Below, one piece after another: positions 25,065 to 33,632 of a DNA stretch of 64,000 bases (its first letter is position 1; the number at the start of each line of letters is the position of its first letter). Position numbers and translations under genes: made by a program. Source of the DNA: Marinobacter sp. THAF197a (lineage in GTDB: Bacteria > Pseudomonadota > Gammaproteobacteria > Pseudomonadales > Oleiphilaceae); the NCBI RefSeq assembly GCF_009363275.1, contig NZ_CP045324.1:3286001-3350000 (forward strand), read 5' to 3'. The notes below the pieces were generated by a model. The model was not told where the DNA came from and did not search any database. It saw only the letters and a program-made list of their open reading frames with translations.

Positions 25065-27572
25065 TTAGCGGCGCACTTTATCGTAACGCCGACGCAGCAA
25101 CATCGAATTACCAATGACGGACAGCGAGCTGGCGGTCATTGCCACCACACCGATCATCGGGTGCAACAGCCCCGCCGCGGCGATAGGAATAGCCGCAGCG
25201 TTGTATCCACTGGCCCATAGGAGGTTCTCAACGATCTTTTTGAAGGTCGCACGTGACAACACCATGGCGTCGACAACACCGGACAGTTCTCCACGAACCA
25301 GAGTGACGTCAGCAGCTTCGATAGCTACGTCCGCGCCGGCGCCTATGGCAATGCCCACGTTTGCCTGTTTCAGCGCCGGGGCGTCGTTGATGCCGTCACC
25401 CACCATGGCGACGTGGTTGCCGTATTTTTCCTGAAGTTCCCGAATGGCGTCCACCTTGCCCTCGGGCAACACGCCGGCACGCACCTCATCAATACCGACT
25501 TCTTTGGCCACGGCGTTGGCGGCCCGCTCGTTGTCACCGGTAATCATGACGACGTGCAGCCCTTGCTCGTGCATGGCTTTGATCGCCGCGACGGATTCGT
25601 CCTTGAGCGTGTCGGCAACCGCGACAATGCCGCAGGCCTGACCGTCGCGGGCGACAATGACGGCGGTTCTGCCCTTGCCCTCCAGGTCCTGAAGCGCCTG
25701 GTCCAGGGCGTCCAGCCCTTGCACACCGCTTTCTTCCAATAGCAGACGGTTACCGATCAGCACCGTCTGACCCGCCACGGTTCCGGACACGCCCCGGGCA
25801 CCGGTGGACCGGAAGTCAGATACATCACCGGGCTTTACGCCCCGCTCCCGGGCGCCGTCGACGATCGCTCGGGCGATGGGGTGTTCAGAGGCATTCTCTA
25901 CCGCAGCCGCAAGCTCCAGCAGTTCGGTTTCCGTTATCCCCGAGGCGACGACGGTTTCCGTGAGTTTTGGCTCTCCCCGGGTAATTGTTCCGGTTTTATC
26001 CAACACCATGACCTTGATGTCCTTGAAGGTCTGGATAGCCTCTCCCGAGCGAATCAGGATGCCGCGCTCGGCACCAATACCTGACCCCACCATCAGGGCC
26101 GTTGGCGTTGCCAGTCCCAGGGCGCACGGGCAGGCAATCACCAACACCGCAATCGCCGCCAGGATCGCCAGCACCGGCGTCGCCGCCGCCGGATCTACCC
26201 AGGGCAGGAATCCGGCACCCCATTCAAGGATTGGGCGCAGGGTATCAGCGGCGAACAGCCAGACCACAAGACTGCCCAGGGCAATAACAAGAACCAGCGG
26301 CACGAAGCGACCGGTCATGCGGTCAGCAAACTCCTGGATTGGCACCCTGGAGCCCTGAGCCTCGTCGATCAGTTTCACCACCTGGGCCAGGAAGGTATCA
26401 CCACCAACACGGGTAGCCTTGACTCTCAGGCGACCTTCCTTGTTGATGGTGGCACCAATAACCGTGTCTCCCGTGCTTTTGTATACCGGGACAGACTCGC
26501 CAGTGGCAATGGATTCATCCAGATGACTCTCACCATCCACCACTTCACCATCAGTGGGCACCTTGTCACCGGGCCGGACAATCATGATGTCGCCTGGAGC
26601 CAAATCCTTCACGGGAATTTCGACCTCTTCCCCTTCCCGTTCCACGCGCGCGGTCTTAGCGCCGAGGGTGAGCAATTTCCGGATGGCCTCCGAGGCCTTG
26701 CCCTTGGCTTTTGCTTCCAGGTACCGACCAAGCACATGGAAGGTCATGATGGTGGCAGCCATCTCGATGAAGGAGGTCATCGGATAGACAAAGCCCACCA
26801 GGCCAATGATGAACGGTGGCAGGCTGCCCATGGATATCAGCACATCCATGTTGAAGGTGCCGTTCTTCAGGGAGCGCCAGGACGCCTTATGGGTAGCGGC
26901 ACCGCCGAAGAGAAACACCACGGGGAATGCCAGCACGACGACAATCGCCAGATAGCCCGGGATGGGCTGCCAGAACATATGCGGCATCATCAGCAGCATG
27001 ATCAGCGTGGTCGGTACCGCAGCAATCCAGAGCCTTCGCAAGGCAAGCTTGAGGTAAGCCTCCTCGACGGCTGAGTCTTCTTCCTGGTTGGTGTCTCCCT
27101 CCAGCGCAACAGCGGCAACGTCGTATCCGGCGCCCTCGATCAGCTTCTTCAGCTCCTGCTCTGCAGGACCCGCCGGGCCGACCACCACGCTTACGGTGTG
27201 GTTGGCGATATTGGTTGAAATGGTCTGCACGCCGTCGTGTCGCCCAAGTGTGCTTTTGATGATGCCTGCGCAGTGATCAGACCCCATCCCCGGAACAGTC
27301 ACCTTGAACGTTCTGGTGCCAACCTCTCTGACGGAAGCCACATCGTAGCCAGCCCCCTCCACTGCCTTTCTTACAGCATCTCCGTCAGGGCCAGACGTGA
27401 AGGAGCGTACACTCACCCTGTGCCTGGCTATGTTGGTTTGAACATTACTGACTCCGTCCAGGCGACTGATCGTCTTGTTGATAATACCGGCGCAGTGGTC
27501 TGATCCCATTCCCGGCACAATCAACTCAAGTTCTCTTTGTCCCTGCGGTGCCTGATTTTTCGCCTTGTCCAT
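25065..27572 (-). CDS. copA: P1B-type copper-transporting ATPase
   Basis: 835 aa from the ATG at 27572 (MDKAKNQAPQ), chosen for the strong GGGAGGT site; a longer frame to 27767 is unlike the family. Two N-terminal HMA domains (about 15-75 and 85-150) carry GMGSDHCAGII instead of GMxCxxC, so each has one Cys. The rest is canonical: the transduction CPC (IACPCALGLATP), phosphorylation DKTGT, HP (EHPIARA), and the hinge GDGINDAP. It exports Cu(I), or possibly Ag(I), from the cytoplasm. The start overlaps by 1 nt the stop of the small membrane protein gene. Confidence 0.9.
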   Translation of the reverse strand: MDKAKNQAPQGQRELELIVPGMGSDHCAGIINKTISRLDGVSNVQTNIARHRVSVRSFTSGPDGDAVRKAVEGAGYDVASVREVGTRTFKVTVPGMGSDHCAGIIKSTLGRHDGVQTISTNIANHTVSVVVGPAGPAEQELKKLIEGAGYDVAAVALEGDTNQEEDSAVEEAYLKLALRRLWIAAVPTTLIMLLMMPHMFWQPIPGYLAIVVVLAFPVVFLFGGAATHKASWRSLKNGTFNMDVLISMGSLPPFIIGLVGFVYPMTSFIEMAATIMTFHVLGRYLEAKAKGKASEAIRKLLTLGAKTARVEREGEEVEIPVKDLAPGDIMIVRPGDKVPTDGEVVDGESHLDESIATGESVPVYKSTGDTVIGATINKEGRLRVKATRVGGDTFLAQVVKLIDEAQGSRVPIQEFADRMTGRFVPLVLVIALGSLVVWLFAADTLRPILEWGAGFLPWVDPAAATPVLAILAAIAVLVIACPCALGLATPTALMVGSGIGAERGILIRSGEAIQTFKDIKVMVLDKTGTITRGEPKLTETVVASGITETELLELAAAVENASEHPIARAIVDGARERGVKPGDVSDFRSTGARGVSGTVAGQTVLIGNRLLLEESGVQGLDALDQALQDLEGKGRTAVIVARDGQACGIVAVADTLKDESVAAIKAMHEQGLHVVMITGDNERAANAVAKEVGIDEVRAGVLPEGKVDAIRELQEKYGNHVAMVGDGINDAPALKQANVGIAIGAGADVAIEAADVTLVRGELSGVVDAMVLSRATFKKIVENLLWASGYNAAAIPIAAAGLLHPMIGVVAMTASSLSVIGNSMLLRRRYDKVRR

Positions 27573-27799
27573 CAAGACCTCCCTTCGCCGTCTTTGTTGC
27601 TTGGCCAGTCTCCAAACGCAATGATGTACAACAGAATCAGGTTCACTATCGGTATCAATATCAGGATACCCATCCACCCCGGATATCCCGTGCGCTGGCA
27701 AATGCGCCAGGCCGGAATGACAACAACGATGGCAATCACCAGCATCCACAGCCAATGCCCTGCCCACATGGTGTGGCCAAACATATTATCTTCCATCAT
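27572..27799 (-). CDS. Small inner-membrane protein upstream of copA
   Basis: 75 aa (or 74 from the second ATG). It has two or three hydrophobic segments with WMLVIAIVVVIPAWRICQRTGYPGW and ILILIPIVNLILLYIIAFG, resembling small DUF805-like or permease-accessory proteins. GAGGAGGG lies just upstream. TGATG overlap with copA indicates coupled translation. Function unknown. Confidence 0.7.
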   Translation of the reverse strand: MMEDNMFGHTMWAGHWLWMLVIAIVVVIPAWRICQRTGYPGWMGILILIPIVNLILLYIIAFGDWPSNKDGEGRS

Positions 27800-27829
27800 G
27801 GTCCTGCCCTCCTCGTTGTATCCTGGTTA

Positions 27830-29182
27830 TTAGTGGTTATGTTCATGAGGCTTCTCATGTCCCGATTGCCGGGAATTCTCAGACTTTTTCAGGAAGATCT
27901 GCTCGACTACCGCGATTGCAATCATGGTGACAACTGCCACGCCGATAACGAACGGATCGGTATTCAGTTTGACCCAGACAAAGCCTCCAAGGACGAGCAA
28001 ATCCAGCAAAATGGCGATAGCTGGCACCCACGCTTTGGCCTGCACATCTTCGCGCAAATAGCGAAGTACGCCCCAATGGATGGCTATGTCCATGATCAGA
28101 TAGAACACAATGCCCAGCGCCGCGATGCGGGAGAGGTCAAAGAATGCGGTCAGAATCAGCCCCAGAGCTACAGTGTAGACCAGTGTGTGCTTCTGGATGC
28201 TACCCGGCATGCCGAAATGCCGGTGAGGAACCAGTTTCATTTCCGTCAGCATCGCGAGCATCCGGGATACCGCGAAAATGCTGGCCAGAATACCTCCGGC
28301 GGTAGCCATCATGGCAATGGCAACGGTGAACCAGACAGCGTATTCCCCCAGTGCCGGGCGCGCGGCAGCGGCAAGGGAGTAGTCTCGCGTTTCGATAATT
28401 TCAGCCAATGACAGGTTGCTGGCGACAGCAAATCCGACCAGCGTGTAAATCACCACGCAGGCCGCAATGGAAATAACAATGGCGCGCCCCACGTTTCGCT
28501 TCGGGTCTTTAACTTCCGAGCCACTGTTGGTGATGGTGGTGAAACCCTTGAAAGCCAGAATCCCGAGCGCAGTAGCTCCCAGAAAATTACCAGCAGCTCC
28601 AGCGTCGCCCGGGCTCGAGAAATCGACCGAAATGCTGTCGGCAATCCACAAACCAACCAACCCAAAAATCAATATGCCGCCGATTTTCAGGACCCCGATA
28701 AAGGAAGCCACGCCCTGAATCATCCGGTTGCCCTGAAGATTGACAAGAAATGCCACCAGAATCAGTGATACCCCCAAAATGGGAACCATTCCCCCGCTTT
28801 CATCGCCTCCGAAAAGCTGCATGGTGTAGGAGCCAAACGTGCGCGCGAGAAAGCTCTGGGCAATCACCATGGAAAAATACATCAGCAAGGCATTAAACGC
28901 GGTTGGCAGCCGATTGCCGTAGGCCTTGTGCAAGTACATGCCAATACCGCCCGCAGACGGCCAGGTATTGGAGATTTTAATATAGGAGTAGGCGCTGAAG
29001 CTGACAATCACCGCCGCTGCAAGGAACGCGAGCGGGAACAGAGCACCCGTCATTTGTGCCATTTGCCCGGTCAATGCAAAAATACCGGCGCCAATCATGA
29101 CACCGGTACCCAGCATGACCGTACCCGCCAGCGTGAGGCTGCCTTTTTTGTAGCGAGTGACTCTGTCCTGTTCCTTGCTCAT
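27830..29182 (-). CDS. APC-superfamily amino acid permease
   Basis: 450 aa with about 12 helices. The first helix has the APC substrate motif GTGVMIGAGIFALTGQ; a later one has LAFKGFTTITNSGSEVKDPKRN. The C-terminus is cytoplasmic and His-rich (GHEKPHEHNH), unusual for an amino acid permease and suggestive of metal contact. It lies in the putative copper operon between the HMA-like gene and copA. GGAGG precedes the ATG. Substrate unknown; amino acid or polyamine uptake linked to copper stress is possible. Confidence 0.85.
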   Translation of the reverse strand: MSKEQDRVTRYKKGSLTLAGTVMLGTGVMIGAGIFALTGQMAQMTGALFPLAFLAAAVIVSFSAYSYIKISNTWPSAGGIGMYLHKAYGNRLPTAFNALLMYFSMVIAQSFLARTFGSYTMQLFGGDESGGMVPILGVSLILVAFLVNLQGNRMIQGVASFIGVLKIGGILIFGLVGLWIADSISVDFSSPGDAGAAGNFLGATALGILAFKGFTTITNSGSEVKDPKRNVGRAIVISIAACVVIYTLVGFAVASNLSLAEIIETRDYSLAAAARPALGEYAVWFTVAIAMMATAGGILASIFAVSRMLAMLTEMKLVPHRHFGMPGSIQKHTLVYTVALGLILTAFFDLSRIAALGIVFYLIMDIAIHWGVLRYLREDVQAKAWVPAIAILLDLLVLGGFVWVKLNTDPFVIGVAVVTMIAIAVVEQIFLKKSENSRQSGHEKPHEHNH

Positions 29183-29193
29183 TTAGCCTCCGG

Positions 29194-29547
29194 TCACTTT
29201 TTCATCGGTGGCATTTTCGAACAGCAGACAGGTACATGCTTGGCATTGGCCCGGACGTTTTCATCTGTAAAACGATATCCAGCCAGTTTCCGGCGAGTCC
29301 ACCACCCGGGCTTCAGGCCGCCGCCATGAGCCCCAATCAACTCAATCAACTCGTCAGTAGAGTAATGTGTGCCATCATAGGTGACATGCAACTGGTTGCC
29401 GGATTTGCGCTCGGCAAAATCGACGCCGGGGTTATTGTTGAGCTCTTGGATGAGCTCTTCCCACTGCCGCTCGCCAAGGCCTTGTACTGTCAGTTTCCTG
29501 TGCATCAGAAACTGTTCTTGACTGGTTGCTTTGTGTGTTTTTGTCAT
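29194..29547 (-). CDS. HMA-like small protein
   Basis: 117 aa. Residues about 15-75 (RKLTVQGLGERQWEELIQEL...GNQLHVTYDGTHYSTDELIELIGAHGG) follow the beta-alpha-beta pattern of an HMA domain but lack the CxxC loop. The C-terminus has VCCSKMPPMKK, a possible metal site. It is first in the operon with the APC permease and the P1B ATPase, after a CopR-type repeat. AGAGGTG lies nine nt upstream of the ATG. A copper chaperone-like role is inferred. Confidence 0.6.
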   Translation of the reverse strand: MTKTHKATSQEQFLMHRKLTVQGLGERQWEELIQELNNNPGVDFAERKSGNQLHVTYDGTHYSTDELIELIGAHGGGLKPGWWTRRKLAGYRFTDENVRANAKHVPVCCSKMPPMKK

Positions 29548-29596
29548 CGGGCTGCACCTCTACACCAGGTTAATTCCTTTTATTACAGCACCCCAA

Positions 29597-29614
29597 CCTG
29601 AACTAAAACTGAAA
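29597..29614. promoter_or_regulatory. Putative CopR box of the HMA-like/APC/copA operon
   Basis: CCTGAACTAAAACTGAAA: CTGAA at 29598 and 29609, 11-bp period, about 50 bp before the first gene. Confidence 0.65.
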
Positions 29615-29664
29615 AGAGACGAAGGATTTCGATGGAACTGACATACATCAAATAGTAGATGGAA

Positions 29665-29694
29665 AACGGGCTCCAGGAATTCCCGGAGCCCGTT
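29665..29694 (-). terminator. Intrinsic terminator after copB
   Basis: Perfect 10-bp stem AACGGGCTCC / GGAGCCCGTT, with an A-rich flank that gives a U-run in the minus-strand transcript, 11 nt after the copB stop. Confidence 0.75.
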
Positions 29695-29704
29695 AAAACG
29701 GTGA

Positions 29705-30442
29705 TCAGAAGGCCAGTCTCGCCCCAACCACCGCGAACCAGTCTTCGGTACCTCCGCCACTGGCGCGAGCGAAATCGGCTGTGTCGCCGTATTTGCGCTC
29801 ATGGACCACGCCCACATAAGGTGAGAAAGAGCGGTCGATCAGGTCGTAACTCAGCCTCAAGCCCATCTCGGTGGAGTTTATACCCTTACCCACGCCAATC
29901 TCCCGGTCTTCCGAGAACGCCAGCAAGGTTTCGAAGGTGGCAGAGACAATCCAGTAATTAGTGATCAGCAGCTCGTACTCAGCCTCAAAATCCACCGAGG
30001 CGTCGCCCTCATCACTGACATACAGGTTGGTGTCGATCTCGAACCAGTAAGGCGCCAGACCGGTCAGCCCGATCACACCGTAGACCCGGTCCGGGCCTTC
30101 CGGTGTATCGATGCGAATACCTGCCTTGGCATCCCAGAACTCACTGATCGGAGTCTGGGCCAGAAACTGGTTTTCCAGGGTTTCCCACGCGTTGTGGGCT
30201 TCCTCCCACTCCCCCGTGAACTGCCACCGGAATTTCAGCTCGTCACTGCCGTACCAGGCATCGGATTCAATCACCGCCAGCTTTTCATCGGAGTCGCTGT
30301 AGCGGTACTCGAATTTTTCGGCACTGACACCCCAGAACGCGTTAACGCTGTTCGCATCAATCGCCTCGTCTGCCAACACGACGGCAGGACCCATCAGTGT
30401 CAAAGCAGAAATCCGGGCGAGCCATGGGTTACACGTTCTCAT
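29705..30442 (-). CDS. copB: Copper resistance protein B (outer membrane)
   Basis: 245 aa. The signal peptide ends near VVLA. The body is a beta-barrel with DVSA...WGVSAEKFEYRYSDSDEKL, YGSDELKFRWQFTGEWE, FWDAKAGIRID and a C-terminal GARLAF ending in Phe. It is shorter than Pseudomonas CopB because it lacks the Met/His-rich N-terminal region. It overlaps copA (oxidase) by ATGA. It binds or gates copper in the outer membrane. Confidence 0.85.
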   Translation of the reverse strand: MRTCNPWLARISALTLMGPAVVLADEAIDANSVNAFWGVSAEKFEYRYSDSDEKLAVIESDAWYGSDELKFRWQFTGEWEEAHNAWETLENQFLAQTPISEFWDAKAGIRIDTPEGPDRVYGVIGLTGLAPYWFEIDTNLYVSDEGDASVDFEAEYELLITNYWIVSATFETLLAFSEDREIGVGKGINSTEMGLRLSYDLIDRSFSPYVGVVHERKYGDTADFARASGGGTEDWFAVVGARLAF

Positions 30443-32202
30443 GCGTCACCTCCCTTGGCCTGTGCATCGCCAGAGGCGACTTCTTCATCCGGGCCGCCCT
30501 CAACCACAATCTTGCGGAACATACCGGCCGCTGCGTGATAGGAGAGATGGCAATGGAACGCCCACTCACCCGGTGCATCCACCTCGGTTTCCATATACAC
30601 CGTGGTAGCCGGCGCCACGCTGATCACGTGCTTGATCGGATTCCACTTACCGGCCCCGACATCCAGGATTGACCACATGCCGTGCAAGTGCATCGGGTGC
30701 GTCATCATGGTTTCGTTCACAAACTTGAACCGGACCCGCTCTCCGTATTGCAGCACCACTGGGTCAGCATCCTCATACTTAACGCCGTTGATGCTCCACT
30801 CGTAACGCTCCATGTTGCCAGTCAGGCGCATTTCGATTTCACGGGTCGGCTCACGCTCTTCATAGAGCGGGCTTTGAGCCCGGAGATCGGAGTAAGACAG
30901 AAACTTACCGCCATTACTGGCCGTTGGAAGCAAGCCACTGCCGCTGGCGTAGAAGGGGTCTTCCGGCATTCCAGCACCATGGGCCGAATGATCCATGCCA
31001 CCCTGACTCATGGAGTCGTGGTTCATGGAACCGTGATCCATGCTGCCGTGGTTCATGCTGCCGTGGTTCATGTTGCTGTGATCCATCGCCCCATCGCTCA
31101 TATTGCCATGGTCCATACCGCCATGATTCATCGAGCCGTGGTCCATATCGCCATGGTCCATGTGGCCGGCCATATCCGCCATGGTCAGCATCGGCGCTTT
31201 GCGCAGTTCCGGCACTTCAGCCACCATGCCCTCGCGGGGTGCCAGCGTGCCACGGGCATAGCCGGAGCGGCCCATGGACTCGGCGAAGATGGTATAGGCC
31301 TGCTCGTCACGGATGTGCACAATCACATCGTAGGTTTCTGCCACACCAATCCGGAACTCGTCCACATTCACCGGCTGGACGTTATTGCCATCGGCCTGGA
31401 CCACCGTCATCTTCAAGCCAGGAATACGAATGTCGAAGTAGGTCATAGCGGAGGAGTTGATAAACCTCAGGCGCACCCGCTCACCGGGCTTGAACAGCCC
31501 CGTCCAGTTCTGCTCCGGCCCTTTGCCATTGATCAGTCCGGTGAAGCCCTGCACGTCTTCAATATCCGCTTTCATCATCCGCATCTGGCCCCACATCCTG
31601 CGATCACGCAGGGTTGCCATGAAGCCTTGCTCACGGGATTCGGTAAAGAAATCCATCACCGTTTGCTGCTGGCGATTGTAGTAGTCAGGCGACGACTTCA
31701 GATTCCGCATGATGCGGTCACCGGAATGCGGGTGCTTGTCGGTCAGCTGCACCACGTACTCGCGGTCATATCGGAACGGCTCCCGACCTTCAGGCTCGAT
31801 AATGATGGCCCCGTAGGCGCCATTCGGTTCCTGGAAACCGGAGTGGCTGTGGTACCAGTAGGTACCTGCCTGCACCACTGGGAATCGGTAGGTAAAGGTT
31901 TCACCCGGCTGGATGCCGGGAAAGCTGATGCCAGGCACACCGTCCTGCTCAAACGGCAGAATCAGGCCGTGCCAGTGTATCGAGGTGGTCTCTTTCAGGT
32001 TGTTGGTGACGTTGATCACCACGTCCTCGCCCTCTTTGAACCGGAGGGTCGGGCCAGGCGAGCTGCCGTTGTAGCCAATGCCTTCCTTGACGAAATCGCC
32101 GGTATCGATCTTTACCCGGTCAACCGTAAGGTCATACTCCCCTGCCATACCGATGGCTGGCAAACCCAGCGCCAGGGCGACTGCTATCAGTCGTCTCGTC
32201 AT
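30439..32202 (-). CDS. copA: Multicopper oxidase, copper-resistance CopA type
   Basis: 587 aa with a signal peptide ending at GMAG. Three cupredoxin domains carry copper ligands in SIHWHGLILP, YWYHSHSGFQ, HPMHLHGMW and the T1 site HCHLSYHAAAGM near the C-terminus. A Met/His-rich insert (about 345-410) repeats MDHGSMNHG-like units about a dozen times and probably binds Cu(I). Periplasmic oxidation of Cu(I) and copper sequestration. The signal looks Sec-like, with no twin Arg (TRRLIAVALA has one RR near the start, so Tat export is still possible). Confidence 0.92.
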   Translation of the reverse strand: MTRRLIAVALALGLPAIGMAGEYDLTVDRVKIDTGDFVKEGIGYNGSSPGPTLRFKEGEDVVINVTNNLKETTSIHWHGLILPFEQDGVPGISFPGIQPGETFTYRFPVVQAGTYWYHSHSGFQEPNGAYGAIIIEPEGREPFRYDREYVVQLTDKHPHSGDRIMRNLKSSPDYYNRQQQTVMDFFTESREQGFMATLRDRRMWGQMRMMKADIEDVQGFTGLINGKGPEQNWTGLFKPGERVRLRFINSSAMTYFDIRIPGLKMTVVQADGNNVQPVNVDEFRIGVAETYDVIVHIRDEQAYTIFAESMGRSGYARGTLAPREGMVAEVPELRKAPMLTMADMAGHMDHGDMDHGSMNHGGMDHGNMSDGAMDHSNMNHGSMNHGSMDHGSMNHDSMSQGGMDHSAHGAGMPEDPFYASGSGLLPTASNGGKFLSYSDLRAQSPLYEEREPTREIEMRLTGNMERYEWSINGVKYEDADPVVLQYGERVRFKFVNETMMTHPMHLHGMWSILDVGAGKWNPIKHVISVAPATTVYMETEVDAPGEWAFHCHLSYHAAAGMFRKIVVEGGPDEEVASGDAQAKGGDA

Positions 32203-32215
32203 ATCTCTACTCCTG

Positions 32216-32758
32216 TTACTGTTGGAACCTTACGTCACCGTACATGCCTGCCTGGTAATGGCCGGGCACGTTGCAGGCGAACTCCAGGGTGGTGTCACCG
32301 GAAAAACGCCAGATCAGTTCACCGCTCTGGCCCGGCTCCAGCAGTACGCTGTTCGGATCGTCATGCTTCATGGAGTGCCCGCCCCCCATATCCATTTCCA
32401 TCATCTGGTGGTTGATGGTTCCACCCTGGATAACCCCGTGCTCCACCATCATGACCATTTCTTGCTGATGGGCTTCGTGCATATCGGCCGTTCCGATATT
32501 GAACTCGTGCACCAACTGGCCGTGATTTTCCACCACGAAACGCACCACCTCACCTTTCTGAATGTCGATGGTTTCCGGCTCGTAGTAGTTGTCATACATA
32601 GCCACCGTGACGGTGCGAGTGGCTTCCGAAGCGTTTGCCGGTTCGCCAATGGCAGCGCCAGAGCCGTGTCCATGCCCGTGGCCATGGGTGCCGGCGCCAA
32701 AGGCGGTAGCAGAAAGTGACAAAGCGGCCGCCGCAGTGATGAACTTTGTTATTCTCAT
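32216..32758 (-). CDS. Periplasmic cupredoxin-like copper protein
   Basis: 180 aa with a signal peptide (about 1-20) and a His/Gly stretch HGHGHGHGSG. The cupredoxin fold has copper ligands in HGQLVHEFNIG (His) and CNVPGHYQAGM (Cys, His, Met). Between them is a Met/His-rich loop, MMEMDMGGGHSMKHDD. It is first in the operon with the multicopper oxidase and copB, and likely passes or stores copper in the periplasm. Confidence 0.85.
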   Translation of the reverse strand: MRITKFITAAAALSLSATAFGAGTHGHGHGHGSGAAIGEPANASEATRTVTVAMYDNYYEPETIDIQKGEVVRFVVENHGQLVHEFNIGTADMHEAHQQEMVMMVEHGVIQGGTINHQMMEMDMGGGHSMKHDDPNSVLLEPGQSGELIWRFSGDTTLEFACNVPGHYQAGMYGDVRFQQ

Positions 32759-32853
32759 CAGAATGTCTCCTGTATTGTGACTGGTGTGAAATGCATGCCG
32801 GGAGTGAGCAACATTCCAGTGCAGAGTGAACAGGCGATACCATGGCCCACCAA

Positions 32854-32872
32854 CCTGAATTCTTTCTGAAAA
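32854..32872. promoter_or_regulatory. Putative CopR box of the cupredoxin-copAB operon
   Basis: CCTGAATTCTTTCTGAAA: CTGAA at 32855 and 32866, 11-bp period, about 100 bp upstream of the cupredoxin gene. Confidence 0.65.
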
Positions 32873-32887
32873 AGCCGATGAATTGCT

Positions 32888-32905
32888 GTTCAGGCTGAAT
32901 TCAGG
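32888..32905. promoter_or_regulatory. Putative CopR box of copRS (autoregulation)
   Basis: TTCAG at 32889 and TTCAG at 32900, 11-bp period, oriented toward copR and adjacent to the divergent box. It suggests autoregulation. Confidence 0.6.
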
Positions 32906-32963
32906 CTACTGCGGCATAGTACTTCGGGGTACAACAGGAACCGCTGCAATCGAGGCGAGTGAG

Positions 32964-33632
32964 ATGAGATTACTGTTGGTAGAGGATGACCGCTTATTGG
33001 CTGATGGCCTTTCACGTCAGCTCGAAAAATCAGGCTTCAGTGTCGATATCGCGCGAACAGCGAAAGAGGCTGGCATTCTCGGCTCACAGGAGAGCTATCG
33101 CGTGTGTGTGCTGGATCTGGGCCTGCCAGATGGCAATGGTTTAACGGTGCTCAAACAATGGCGCGCTCATCGCATCAATTTTCCAGTGCTGATTCTGACC
33201 GCCAGAGGCGATTGGCAAGATAAGGTTGACGGCCTGAAAGCAGGTGCCGATGACTACCTGGCCAAGCCGTTCCAGACGGAAGAACTGGTCGCCCGCCTTA
33301 ATGCAATTATCCGGCGCGGCGATGGGCGTGTTTCCTCTACCGTTAAAGCTGGCCGGTTTGAGCTGGATGAAAACCGTCAGAGCCTGAAAATGCAGGATGG
33401 CACCGAACACTCGCTCACCGGTACCGAGTTCCGCCTGCTCCGATGCCTGATGAACCGTCCGGGGCATGTCTTTTCCAAAGACCAGCTCATGGAACAACTT
33501 TATAGCCTGAACGACAACCCCAGTGACAACGTCATCGAAGCCTACATCCGCCGATTGAGGAAACTGGTCGGCACCGAAACCATTGCGACCCGGCGGGGCC
33601 AGGGATATCTGTTCAATGATGCCGAACACTAA
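32964..33632 (+). CDS. copR: OmpR-family response regulator, copper-responsive
   Basis: 222 aa from the ATG at 32964 (MRLLLVEDD); the longer frame adds 27 unrelated residues. The receiver domain has the acidic pocket EDD, phospho-acceptor Asp51 (VLDLGLPDG) and Lys in ADDYLAKPF. The DNA-binding winged helix follows (about 125-220; EFRLLRCLMNRPGHVFSKDQL, then NVIEAYIRRLRKL). Divergent from the copper oxidase operon. OmpR-family regulators bind tandem half-sites about one helical turn apart, which fits the CTGAA repeats. CopR naming is by context. Confidence 0.9.
   Translation: MRLLLVEDDRLLADGLSRQLEKSGFSVDIARTAKEAGILGSQESYRVCVLDLGLPDGNGLTVLKQWRAHRINFPVLILTARGDWQDKVDGLKAGADDYLAKPFQTEELVARLNAIIRRGDGRVSSTVKAGRFELDENRQSLKMQDGTEHSLTGTEFRLLRCLMNRPGHVFSKDQLMEQLYSLNDNPSDNVIEAYIRRLRKLVGTETIATRRGQGYLFNDAEH

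Noticed and set aside
30960..31190. Short repeated DNA units that could be mistaken for a CRISPR-like array
   Set aside because: The repeats are in frame in the oxidase and encode MDHGSMNHG-like units; no spacers and no cas genes.
30682..32415. 577-codon plus-strand open frame opposite the multicopper oxidase
   Set aside because: It is antisense to a clear oxidase; its composition (His/Val-rich repeats) mirrors the Met/His repeat codons, and it has no family-like motif.
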